The position numbers and the translations under genes were made by a program. Shown here piece after piece: positions 45,764-56,065 of a stretch of 64,000 bases of DNA. The notes beneath the pieces were generated by a model that did no database searches, was not told the DNA's origin, and was given only the letters and a program-made list of their open reading frames with translations. Where the stretch lies: assembly GCA_000729835.1 (NCBI GenBank), contig JFHB01000064.1, positions 1-64,000 of the forward strand. Direction: 5' to 3'. This DNA comes from Atkinsonella hypoxylon (lineage: Eukaryota > Ascomycota > Sordariomycetes > Hypocreales > Clavicipitaceae). Each line of letters starts with the position of its first letter. The first letter of the stretch is position 1.

Positions 45764-47569
45764 GACGCGACTGGTTGGTTAGAGTTGGGATGATGGCGAT
45801 GCAGGTCCATCGCAAAACTTAGATTGTCGCAGACTTGCCATCTGATTGTACCATAGAATAGACTTTTTTTGTATGTATATATGGGAGGAATTGCACACTT
45901 TCCGTCTTCCATTCACGTCAGCTGCTGGGGTAATTCGGGTGACGAACAAGGCCGTCAAGAGACTGCGGCTTCGGAGTCGGCCCTCGACCCTTGCCTAGGT
46001 GTCTTCGGTGTCTCCTTGATGCCGAAGTGGCTCCAAGTCCGGGACTCCGTCTCCTCTTGGGCATCGGTCACAAAGGCGGCGGAAAACGCTCTATATGCAA
46101 GACTACTCTGCAGATGGCGATCGTGGGAGACCCGTATGCCAGCCGAATTTTCCGGCATTACAGGCGCAGGGAAAGCGGCGGACTCCTTTAGATAAATATT
46201 AATCTACTTCCGTTATATTGCAATTTTCTATCAAGTGTGTGAAAAAAAAAGGCCATAATTAAACTCCAATAGTAACTCTTCCCTCCTCTCTCCTTCTCTT
46301 TCTATATTATCTTTTCCCCTCTTCTCTCTTATATAATAACAGTATAACAATAATGCAATATTAAGGATTTATTCTTCTTAATTTCTCTCTAGGCTCCCCC
46401 TCCCACATGGAGCCCTGCCAAGGGCTGCCTGCAGTCATTTCGGCCTGCAGCGCTTATCTCTTTATACAGCAGAATCTCACTGCCTGATTTCTGTATTTAG
46501 GTCTTTACCACTATTATTACTATAAGCCTTAATATTGCAATACTTTAATTTTTATTATTAACTAATAGCTAAGCAATTTAATAAGAAGTCTGTCATAAAA
46601 AAAAACTTTGTAGGATTAATAACTCCACCGGACGCTCTTATTATATAGAGGCAAAGCCGAAAGCTACGCCTTCCCTGATTATAAAGTGGTCTTTGGCGTG
46701 CTTAAACGTATAACTAACGGATTTTTGAACGCACAAGAGCAACTAAGCCTAAAAAGGAAGACATACCTCTACGCCTATTTTTTTCGCCCAGAGATACTCC
46801 CTATAATTTTCTTTCTTTAACGCGCTTACTAAGTTAGGCACCTTTTTAACATAACTCTATTTAGAATATACTACGAATATAGACAAGGTATCTCCATAGA
46901 ATGTTCTTACTGTACAGGCACTTCCTACAATTGATTAGGATGCTTATTTTCTCAATTACCTAGTAGGTAGTTGTTCTAATATTAGAAATACATAAAGCTA
47001 CACTGTCGAGTGCATAAATCCATAGGGCAAAAAGGTTGCTTGAAGTCGCCCTGTGCGTAAAGAAGGAAAAGTGGGTCAGTAGGAAAGTGTATCACTTCGT
47101 GATCAGACCCTAGTCAATGTGCTTCCTGCTTGCTTTCTTCCGAGTTGAGTTTTGGGTCCGGACCGTGTGCCAAGGTGGCCCTCTCCACAAATAAATCCGC
47201 CGTGAGTTGTGAAAACCCCACAGCATCGGAATTTAGCGTCTTTAACAAAAACCATGCCACACAGATGTCACGATCCGCTCGCCCCTAACCATCTAATCGA
47301 CCTAGCCAAATGGGTGAAGAGGATCACGACCCCTCAGTCCACTGATATTGGGTGAACTGAGGGGTCGTATTACTTTTCACCCGCGTGCTAGTGTTTGCCA
47401 GAATCAGAGATATATAGACTGGGTGGTCGGGCCACCTGGTATTGTGCTGGAGCGGTTGCACAAATAGTCGACAGCTCGTGTTGTAGCAAAAGACAGTACC
47501 GTCGTCTCCTCTACTCACGTCTGTCCGAGACTTGGTCGGCAGAGATAGCTTCAGAGGCGCAACTTCACC
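45764..47569. other. AT-rich degenerate region between toxin-like gene and DPP4
   Basis: No intact gene. 45869-46195 is GC-richer with overlapping open frames of no known family. 46200-47000 is AT-rich with many TA dinucleotides and looks like an old RIP-mutated repeat. A 71-bp palindrome lies at 47312-47382 in the presumed DPP4 promoter. Confidence 0.55.
47312..47382. repeat. 71-bp imperfect palindrome upstream of DPP4
   Basis: The core arms 47326-47342 (acgacccctcagtccac) and 47352-47368 pair with one mismatch around a 9-nt loop. Pairing resumes outside the core between gggtgaa (47312-47318) and ttcaccc (47376-47382). It ends about 190 bp before the DPP4 start codon. Confidence 0.85.
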
Positions 47570-49885
47570 ATGCATGCCACATCCTTCGCCACGGCGGTAG
47601 TCATACTACCGCTGTGCGTACAGCTGGGCTTCGCAATTGAACCGCCTCGAAAGCCTCGCCAGCCTACCGGAAATGGCGACCGCCTGCTTTCCTACAACGA
47701 GACCACGCCGACGGCCAAGATTCGTCCGTCCATGATATCTGTCCGCTGGTCAAATACGGGCGACGAAGGAAACTACATTACCCTCAAGGGCTCCGGCCTC
47801 GTATTGGTCCACGTTGCGTCCGGTGAAGAAACCGTCTTTCTGTCCGCGGACAAGATGCCCGAGAACAAGCAGGATTTCTGGATCCGGCATGACCAGCAGG
47901 CGGTTCTGGTGGCGTCCAATGCTACAAGGCAGTATCGCCACTCTTACTTCTCCAACTACTTCCTTGTCGATGTCAAGACGGGGAACAGTGAGCCTCTGAT
48001 GGACGACCAACATGGCGATATCCAATACGCTGTATTGGCACCGAATGGCAAGTCGATTGCGTTTGTGCGTGGCAACAACGTGTATTTGAAGGACCCCGAT
48101 AACAAAGTTCATCAGATCACCAGCAACGGCGCTCCGGACATGTTCAACGGTGTGCCAGACTGGATCTACGAAGAGGAGGTGCTGAGTAATCGAATTGCGC
48201 TGTGGTACTCTCCTGATGCCAAATACGTCGCCTTCTTGAGCTTCAACGAGACGGGCGTGGAAACAATGAAGATACCTTACATCATGGCTGGACAAGAAGT
48301 CGCCCCGACATACCCCAAGGAGCTCCGGTTGCGATATTCCAAGGTCGGAGGCACCAACCCAACTGTTGAGCTCAACATCCTCAATGTTGGAACCAAGGAA
48401 GTCGCCAACGTTCCAATCGATGCATTTGCTAAGGACGATACCATCGTTGGAGAGGTCGAATGGGTCACCGACGACCACTCTGCTCTAATATACCGAGCGT
48501 TCAATCGTGTTCAGGATCAGGAGAAACACATCGTCGTCAACCCCGAGACTCTGGTCAGCAAGACTGTCCGAGAGCGTGACGGCAGCGACGGGTGGTTGGA
48601 TAACTCAATGGCCATTACATACGCCGGCAAGGACGAGGCATCTTCTAATAACACATACTATGTTGACCTGTCTGATGAGTCAGGCTGGATGCACATCTAC
48701 TTGCATTCCCTCGATGGCAGCAAGCCCATCCAGTTGACATCTGGCGAATGGGAAGTCGACTCCATCTTGCATGTTGATGCAGCCCGCAAGCTCATCTACT
48801 TCAAGTCCACGACGCGCCACAGCACGGAGCGACACATCTACAGCGTTTCGTTGGCCACTAAGAAAATTCAAGCCTTGGTCGACGACAAGATACCAGCGTT
48901 TTGGGACGCATCCTTCTCTTCCAAGGGAGGCTACTATATTCTTAGCTATCAAGGTCCAGATGTGCCCTACCAGGAGCTGTACGCGGCAAACGATACCACG
49001 AAACCTATTCTCACCCTCGCCTCAAACGAACAGCTATACAAGCAGATTCAAGAGTACAACCTGCCCAACATCACCTACTTTGAGATGAAGCACCCGGACG
49101 GCTTCACCCTCAACGTCATGCAGCAACTTCCGCCGAATTTCGACCCATCGAAGAAGTACCCGACATTGTTCAATCCTTATGGCGGCCCCGGCTCTCAGCA
49201 AGTCCAGAAAACATTCCAAGCCTTCAAATGGCAGGCATACATCTCATCAGAACCCGAGCTCCAATACGTGGTTTATACCATTGACAACCGTGGCACAGGT
49301 TACAAGGGCCGGAAATTCCGATCCTCAGTCACAAAGCACCTCGGCGACCTGGAGGCGAAAGACCAGATCTGGGCCGCGCAGGAATTATTGAAGCAGAACT
49401 CGTTCCTCGACCCCAACAAGGTTGGCATCTGGGGTTGGTCATTCGGCGGCTACCTGGCCGCCAAGGTGATCGAGGCTGACTCGGGCGTCTTCACCTTGGG
49501 ACTCAGCACCGCCCCCGTGTCAGACTGGCGATTCTACGACTCGATATACACGGAGCGATTCATGAAGACGTTGGCCACCAATGCCGCGGGCTATAACGAG
49601 ACTGCTGTACGCAGGATAAGCGGGTTCAAGAATGTCGCGGGCCTGTTCGCCTTGATGCATGGGACAGGGGACGACAATGTGCACTATCAGAACGGGGCTG
49701 CTTTGGCCGATGTGCTTGTCGCAGGAGGCGTGCCGCCTGACAAATTCGAGATGATGGCATTTACGGATAGTGATCACGAAATAAAGTTCCACGGCGCCGA
49801 TGACTTCTTATTTAAGTTCCTGACGGCAAAGCTCTGGGACGAAGTGCAGCGCCGAGAGACGAAGCTCGTCCATCAGTGGAGTTAG
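47570..49885 (+). CDS. dpp4: Secreted dipeptidyl peptidase IV (S9B prolyl oligopeptidase family)
   Basis: 771 aa, single exon. The enzyme removes X-Pro and X-Ala dipeptides from peptide N-termini. A signal peptide (about 1-22, ending QLGFA) indicates secretion, and several N-glycosylation sequons occur. The N-terminal beta-propeller covers about 60-510 and includes the substrate-binding DWIYEEEVLSN motif. The C-terminal alpha/beta hydrolase domain has the nucleophile Ser624 in GWSFGGY, Asp701/702 in GTGDDNVHYQNG and His736 in DSDHEIKFHG, together the catalytic triad. No membrane anchor is seen, so this is the secreted DppIV type rather than the vacuolar DapB type. It fits extracellular protein digestion. 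Confidence 0.95.
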   Translation: MHATSFATAVVILPLCVQLGFAIEPPRKPRQPTGNGDRLLSYNETTPTAKIRPSMISVRWSNTGDEGNYITLKGSGLVLVHVASGEETVFLSADKMPENKQDFWIRHDQQAVLVASNATRQYRHSYFSNYFLVDVKTGNSEPLMDDQHGDIQYAVLAPNGKSIAFVRGNNVYLKDPDNKVHQITSNGAPDMFNGVPDWIYEEEVLSNRIALWYSPDAKYVAFLSFNETGVETMKIPYIMAGQEVAPTYPKELRLRYSKVGGTNPTVELNILNVGTKEVANVPIDAFAKDDTIVGEVEWVTDDHSALIYRAFNRVQDQEKHIVVNPETLVSKTVRERDGSDGWLDNSMAITYAGKDEASSNNTYYVDLSDESGWMHIYLHSLDGSKPIQLTSGEWEVDSILHVDAARKLIYFKSTTRHSTERHIYSVSLATKKIQALVDDKIPAFWDASFSSKGGYYILSYQGPDVPYQELYAANDTTKPILTLASNEQLYKQIQEYNLPNITYFEMKHPDGFTLNVMQQLPPNFDPSKKYPTLFNPYGGPGSQQVQKTFQAFKWQAYISSEPELQYVVYTIDNRGTGYKGRKFRSSVTKHLGDLEAKDQIWAAQELLKQNSFLDPNKVGIWGWSFGGYLAAKVIEADSGVFTLGLSTAPVSDWRFYDSIYTERFMKTLATNAAGYNETAVRRISGFKNVAGLFALMHGTGDDNVHYQNGAALADVLVAGGVPPDKFEMMAFTDSDHEIKFHGADDFLFKFLTAKLWDEVQRRETKLVHQWS

Positions 49886-50766
49886 AGGCGCGAAGGTGTA
49901 GACGGTCGTCAGATCGTCAGAGCTAGGGGAATAAGGGCATAGCATTATGGGACCACTGATATACTGATATAGCTGTTGAGGACTTAGTGGCTTAGTAAGT
50001 AGTATTAGCTGTAATATTGGATATAAGACCAAAGATCTTGGCAGTGAGATTGTATGCCGGGAAAAGAAATAACTATCGCCATGCATTGCGAGCTACAGCT
50101 GCAGAGCTACCTAGGTACCTAGCGGGTTGCGATTTTTCCTCTTTGTAACTTAGACTATTGTAGGTACTTATATTATAGTACAAATTAGTATGGAAAGTGA
50201 TGTACTGCTTACAGCAATGATTTTGATTGGGCTGACCCCTGTCACCTCTGTACCTGGAGCCTTATAGTCCTCACCTCGTGCCTCCCTAAGAGCCTAGCCT
50301 GCGGGGGTATAGAAGTTTTAGCGCATGAAGCTTAGCCGACTGATTGCAGCTGTTAGTTAGTTAGTTAGAGGGGAACCTGCCAGTTGTATAAAGTGGGGCT
50401 CGTATCTGTGCAGAATCATAGGGCTCGGGGGTACCTACGGAATAGCAAAGTTTTATTTGCTATATATGATAAACTTATAGTTATTATATTGTACTTAATA
50501 TGACATTCTCTAGCTAAGTAAAGGTTATATTAGTCGCAGAAGCCTTGGTTATAGGTACAGCGTTGCAATTTATCCTTCTGCAAGTATGTTATGTAGGGAA
50601 GTACTTGCCGAGTACTACTTCACTGCACGGCTACGTACTCGACGCGGCCCCACATTAATCTGCATTCTGGAGCATCGAACAATAAAAGCCACAGCCACAA
50701 TACCACTTCTGACGACCGCAAGAGCCGGGAATCCCCCTCTGCACCTCACAAACCAGTCCAACAGAG
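49886..50766. other. 880-bp intergenic region
   Basis: AT-rich between about 50100 and 50560, with a short ttag array (about 50352-50366). No gene. It contains the 3' end of DPP4 and the promoter of CWF19. Confidence 0.5.
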
Positions 50767-52764
50767 ATGGACAGCCTAGACCACTTTGAAAAGTCATTGG
50801 CCGCTGAAAAGGCAGAGCGCGAAAAGGCAGAGCAGGAGCGCCAGGAGCGCCGTCATCGTAAACACAGACACCACGATCGTGACGACCGAGATGGACAGCG
50901 GCACCGCAGACACCACGACGACAGCCACAGACACAAGAGAAGTCGGCACTCACGCCACGACGACGAACGGTCAAGACACGGATATGACCGTCATGATGAT
51001 CGAGGCAGGAATGAAGTACGGCCCGTCCAGCATGAGCAGCGCAGCGCAGAGCACAACAAGGCTGGCGGTCCTGTACGCGATGCGTGGATGACGGCGCCGT
51101 CCGCAATCCAAGTCGAGCACGTTCATCGGCCAGAAACCAAGGGCAGAACCCCCCCCGAACCCAGGGTCCTTCACCCTCGCCACCTGAATCACGACGATGG
51201 GCAGAGCCTCGGTGGTGTTCCGCCCCCAACCGGATTGCCTCAGCCCGCCGAGCGGACCGTCGACTACACTTTCGGAGACGCGGGCTCGTCGTGGCGAATG
51301 ACTAGGCTTAGGGGCGTATACACGGTGGCCGAGAGCAGCGGGCGACCGGTTGAGGACGTCGCAATAGAGCGATACGGCAGCCTGCGAGGGTTTGACGACG
51401 CACGCGAGGAAAAGGAGGAAATAGAGCGCCGCGAGGTCTACGGCTCGGGCTACGCGGGGAAAAACAAGCCTACGAGCGATTTGTACCGCGCGCGAGAGTT
51501 ACAAACGCAGGACAAGCCGCCCCCCACGACGGAACCAGAATCAAAATCAGACTCAGTAACAGGGACCGTCATTCCCGCCCGCGCGGCCGTCATGGACCAA
51601 ACCGCGCTCAACCGCCTCCGCGCGCAGATGATGAAGGCCAAGTTGCGTCGCGGCCCCAACGCAGCGCAGCTGGAAGAGGAATACAACCGCGCAGCCGCAC
51701 TCGCAGCGTCATCATCCGCGCCGGAAGCCGTGGTTCTCAGCACGATGCACACCCGCCAATTAGCAGGTCCGCGCAACGAGGTCAAGGCCGTAGACACCAA
51801 GCGCGGTCGCGAACGGGGCCTCGTACAAGAGAACGCCGACATGACCATCGAAGACATGGTGCGCGAGGAGCGGCGCACCAAGAACGCCGTCAGCGGCGAA
51901 GGCCTCCGCCTCGCTGAGCGAATCGCCCGAGACGCCAAATTCGACAACGACCTAGAGTACATGGACGAGAATGCAGAGCGACTCGCCAAGAGGGTGCACA
52001 AGGGCGAGCTGAGCCTGAAGAACATGGCCGTCGCCGAGTTCCAGAAGATGAGCCGCACCCTAGCGCACTGTCCGCTATGCCACCACGAAGACCAGGCACG
52101 CCCGCCCGTCGCGCCCATCATCTCCCTCGCCACGCGCGTCTTCCTCACCCTCCCTCCCGAGCCGGAAGTCAGCCCCGGGGGCGCCGTCATCGTGCCCCTC
52201 TCCCACCGGGCGAACCTCCTGGCGTGCGACGACGACGAGTGGGAGGAGCTGCGCAATTTCATGAAGGCCCTCACGCGCATGTACCACGACCAAGGGCGCG
52301 ACGTCGTTTTCTACGAGAACGCCGCGGCTCCGCACCGCCGCCTGCACGCCGCCATGGTGGCCGTCCCGATCCCGTACGAGCAGGGCGCCATGGCACCCGC
52401 GTTCTTCAAGGAGGCCTTCCTCTCGGCGGACGAGGAGTGGGCCCAGCACCGCAAAGTGATTGACACAGAGGCCTTGGCGGGCGGGGGCATGGGCAGGATG
52501 GCGTTCCGGAAGAGCATCGCGCGCGAGATGCCGTATTTCCACGTCTGGTTCTCGCTTGATGGCGGGCTGGGACACGTGGTTGAGGACGCGGACAGGTGGC
52601 CGAGGGGCGATTTGTTCGCGAGGGAGGTGCTGGGGGGCATTGTCGGCGCGGATCCTGCCGTCGTGAAGAGGCAGGGGAGGTGGAAGGGGGCGGATGAGAG
52701 GGTGGATGGGTTCAAGAGGGGATGGAGGAAGTTTGACTGGACGAGGGTTTTGGAGGGGGCTTAA
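50767..52764 (+). CDS. CWF19: Pre-mRNA splicing factor CWF19 (CwfJ domains)
   Basis: 665 aa, intronless. Cwf19 proteins join the late spliceosome and intron-lariat complex (with the debranching enzyme) in the nucleus. The N-terminus (about 1-110) is dominated by Arg, Glu, His and Asp repeats (RERRHRKHRHHDRDD), as in RS-like splicing proteins. A middle charged helical part contains NADMTIEDMVREERRTKN. The CwfJ_C_1 domain starts at about residue 430 with AHCPLCHHE and includes GGAVIVPLSHRANLLACDDD and APHRRLHAAMVAVPIP. The CwfJ_C_2 domain forms the end with FRKSIAREMPYFHVWFSLDG. Length and domain order fit the family. Confidence 0.93.
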   Translation: MDSLDHFEKSLAAEKAEREKAEQERQERRHRKHRHHDRDDRDGQRHRRHHDDSHRHKRSRHSRHDDERSRHGYDRHDDRGRNEVRPVQHEQRSAEHNKAGGPVRDAWMTAPSAIQVEHVHRPETKGRTPPEPRVLHPRHLNHDDGQSLGGVPPPTGLPQPAERTVDYTFGDAGSSWRMTRLRGVYTVAESSGRPVEDVAIERYGSLRGFDDAREEKEEIERREVYGSGYAGKNKPTSDLYRARELQTQDKPPPTTEPESKSDSVTGTVIPARAAVMDQTALNRLRAQMMKAKLRRGPNAAQLEEEYNRAAALAASSSAPEAVVLSTMHTRQLAGPRNEVKAVDTKRGRERGLVQENADMTIEDMVREERRTKNAVSGEGLRLAERIARDAKFDNDLEYMDENAERLAKRVHKGELSLKNMAVAEFQKMSRTLAHCPLCHHEDQARPPVAPIISLATRVFLTLPPEPEVSPGGAVIVPLSHRANLLACDDDEWEELRNFMKALTRMYHDQGRDVVFYENAAAPHRRLHAAMVAVPIPYEQGAMAPAFFKEAFLSADEEWAQHRKVIDTEALAGGGMGRMAFRKSIAREMPYFHVWFSLDGGLGHVVEDADRWPRGDLFAREVLGGIVGADPAVVKRQGRWKGADERVDGFKRGWRKFDWTRVLEGA

Positions 52765-52905
52765 CTGGATGTAGGAGACGATACGGAATAGGTGTGCATG
52801 CTTTTATCCTGGCATGTCAAGTTCCTAAGGCATTGTACATCTTTAAGACAAAGTATCGAAAATGCTATTCCTGCAAATTTAATATGCCGCCGTCGCCTCT
52901 CATAT

Positions 52906-52936
<31 letters not shown>

Positions 52937-53201
52937 ATTTTATTTTACCTACCACTGTCCATGCCACTAATATGCAAAGCATTATAATTATAATTACCAG
53001 GGTATCTTGTACTCGTCGACCATGCTACCAAGACCAAGCGAGCGTATGCAAAGATGGCATAGGTACTGGCGCAAAGATATCGTTCATGCAATTCCATCCC
53101 CCCCTCCGACTCGAAAAAAAGATTGAAAAAAAAGAAGAAAAAAAAAGGAAAAAAAAAAAAAAACAAAGCCTCCTGTATTAGCACGACACAATCCTTTGTC
53201 T
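52765..53201. other. Convergent intergenic region
   Basis: 437 bp between the CWF19 and alpha/beta hydrolase 3' ends, with an (AT)n tract (52904-52930) and an A-rich stretch (53118-53165) probably connected with transcript ends. Confidence 0.6.
52904..52930. repeat. AT dinucleotide tract
   Basis: Pure alternating TA over about 27 bp in the intergenic region, followed by attttattttatttta. Confidence 0.9.
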
Positions 53202-56065
53202 TTAAGCGCGACCAATCGTTCCTCTTCGGCCTCGTTCTCGGTCCTTTCGCCCATCCGCGCCGGTAACGCGCATCCAGTCCTCCCACTCCTTGCTTATCTC
53301 CATGAGGACGGACCCCATGACAGTTGCGCTAGCCATGAGGCCGTGGCCTTCGCCTTCCAGGACGCGGACCTCGCATCTTCGCATGGTTTTGCCGAGCCAC
53401 TTGACGTTGTCCACGGGGACGCGCGTGTCCCTGCTGCCGTGGTGAATTACCACGGGACGCGTGATGTCGACGTAGCGGAATCCAATCGCGTGCCTTCTTT
53501 CCAGACAGACCAGGAGATCGACGGCTGGGTTCGCCCCGCTCGTGGCCAACTCCCAGATCGCGTGGGTGAGTCTTGTGTCGTACCTCACCTGGCGCTCTTT
53601 AGCCGCCAGGGTCTCCGTCACAGACTCTGCCACGGCACAGTGCTCGTTGATGCTGTTACCGCCGACGGGCTGGATCTGATCCATGTGTTCGCTCGCGCAT
53701 GGAGACACCAAACCTGCGTCGCTGTGTTGACCGTCACCGCGATCATTCTTTTGTGGTGTATTTCCATTATGTTCATGATCCTGCGACTGATTAGTTTGGC
53801 GATTCCCTGCATTCGCCCCATCCTTGCCATGTGTGTTCGGTCGGCGCTTAGTTCGTCGCGGATTCTTGGGCAAAGAGCTTGTGATGGAGCTACTTGTTGC
53901 CGTCATGAAACTGCTGTTTGCGGCCTTGAGAAAAGGTGTGGGCAGGGCTCGAAGGATCTTTTGGGACGTGGGGATGGCATTGGTTGGCGGTAATGTTTGT
54001 GATGCCCCAAAAACGTTCATCTGAGACGGGGGGATCCAAGGTGCCAGTAGGTGAATGCGGCCCCTGATGTGTTGCGGCATCCGTAGGGCTGTTGCGAGAG
54101 CATATATAGCGCCAGCGGAGTGGGCAAGGATTGAGAACTTGGTGATCTTGAGAGTCTGACAGATGGCATAGACGTCGTCTGGTGCTTTGCGTTAGTTTAC
54201 AGTTTTGGACTCCATTCTTTCTTCGCCCTTGTTCTCATTCTTCTCCCTAAATAAGAGACACAGAACAAAAATGGGAACAATCAATCGCACTCACCTGGCC
54301 AACTCAAGGGAGTCGTTGAACCATCCGCATAGGGCTCGCTATCACCAACACCAGGTCGATCCGGTGTAATCAACCGGAGCTTGAGTGTCAGGGCCAGTTC
54401 ATCGTAAAATGCCGTAATGTATCTCGTTAAGCCCATACCCACGCAGCAAAAGACTGCGCAACCATTGGCATCGCCAACCTCGGAGAAAGAAATAACACGT
54501 CCGGTCTGCGGATGTTGGATTTTCTGTGACAAACGCGGGGAGCAAAGATATGATTCCACGGCATTGCCAACCGAGTCTGCGGAGGCTGGGCGTTCGTAGC
54601 CAGCAGGATAAGCATTCTGGGTATGTGAAGGGTCTGATGATGCGTTGAAATTCGTTCTCGACTCGTTCCGAGGACTCAGTTGTCCCGATAATCTCTTCAA
54701 ACGAGAACCGCTGCGCTTAAGTTTGGGCGCCTCCTTCGGGACAGGATTCAGGCGACCAGGAAGACGAATACTGCTGCGATCAGCGCTATCATCACGACTT
54801 CGTCGCTGAGCGACGGCTGGAAACGGCGCCCCTTCATCATGATATACATTTGTGCTGAGGTTGGTGGATTCAACGGTTGGTTGTGATGCCTTTGACACCG
54901 ATACAGGCGAGGCAGGGAATTGATTTGGCTCAAGTAGGAACGTTTCACCATGCGTGGCCGTATCAGAGCCCGTCCGCGTATGCTGCGGCTCTTGTCGCAC
55001 TTCTGGTATCTCCTGCTCCCACGCTTGTTCCTCAGTCTCGGAGATGGCATCTTCCACGGGTGATTCGCCGTCTCGTTTCGTCGGCTGAGCGCTCGAGCGC
55101 TTCCGTTGCATCCGCGTCCGTCTCAAGCTCGACTCTCGTGCAGGAATCGGCTGGGGATTGCCGTATTTGGGCTTTTCGCTGACACCAGGGCTGTCAAGAT
55201 GCGAGCCCGGCTCTTCGCTAATGGCCGTCTCAGCAAGGAACGGATCTGGTCTGCCACCATGATTCATGCTGCTGGACGCTGCCCCCACCGACTCGCCTAC
55301 GCTGCTAGATCGGCCGTGTAGTCGCTTTCGCTCCAACTCTCTTTCTCGAAGCCTCTCCTTGGAGCTCATGTACATGAGGGCCTTGTTGCCCCAACCGGTT
55401 TTCTTGCCCCAGCTGTCATGCGATCGGTGATGTCTCAGCTCCGGGGTTGGTACGCTAACGCCGCGTTCTATAGACAAGTTGCCGATGCTATGAGTATCGT
55501 CATTCTTGGAGGTCCCGGAACCGAGTGACGATGAACGCGAAGGGATGCTGCTGCTGCTAGGACGAATGAGGCTCCGAAAACCAGAACCGCTATCGCGACT
55601 GGGACTGTGAGCTTTGGGGCTCTTGGCACCAGTCAATGGCGAGTATCCACTCGTTGGCTTGGAGGTTCGAATCACAGGAGAGCTCGCGGCCAAATTGTCG
55701 AGAGATGTCAGCGGCAGCGAGGTGTCTTCGGCATCTGCTCGAGTATATGCGCCGTAGTCGACACCAAAACTGCCGGTCGAGGAGCCGGACGGGCTGGGCA
55801 GGCCAAAGTTGATGGAAGCGGGCTGTGAATCGAAGTGACTGTTGGCAGGCTGGGAGATGGCACTTAGGCTGGTTATGAGGCTTGAGATGACCTCGGGCGA
55901 GGCAGGAGGTATGCTAGGACTAGGGCGTTTGGCTCTCTGGGGTGAACGGTGGCGAGAGCCGCGAGCATGGTGATCTTTCGAATCTTGCTGGGCGGAGTGG
56001 AAGTGGTGACGAGGTGGGATAGGGGGCGCCGCATCGTCGGCCGAAGCAGCGACTCTGAGATCCAT
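53202..56065 (-). CDS. Alpha/beta hydrolase with long disordered N-terminal region
   Basis: Spliced as complement(join(53202..54178,54295..56065)), 915 aa. The 116-nt intron lies between LSW-P and DDVYAICQTL. Residues 1 to ~520 are Ser/Pro/Arg-rich and low in complexity. The hydrolase fold starts at about 525 with GRVISFSEVGDANGCAVFCCVG and continues with PDRPGVGDSEPYADGS and the nucleophile elbow AHSAGA. The Asp (VVIHHGSRDTRVP) and His (LEGEGHGLMA) complete the triad. A ~120-residue hydrophilic insertion lies between the nucleophile and the Asp. This architecture occurs as a single-copy gene in many ascomycetes. The substrate is unknown. The protein is probably cytosolic, and the N-terminus may be regulated by phosphorylation. 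Confidence 0.85.

Noticed and set aside
45991..46191. P-loop-like GGGK in a frame downstream of the toxin-like gene
   Set aside because: Spacing does not fit GxxxxGK[ST], and no Walker B or other NTPase motif follows.
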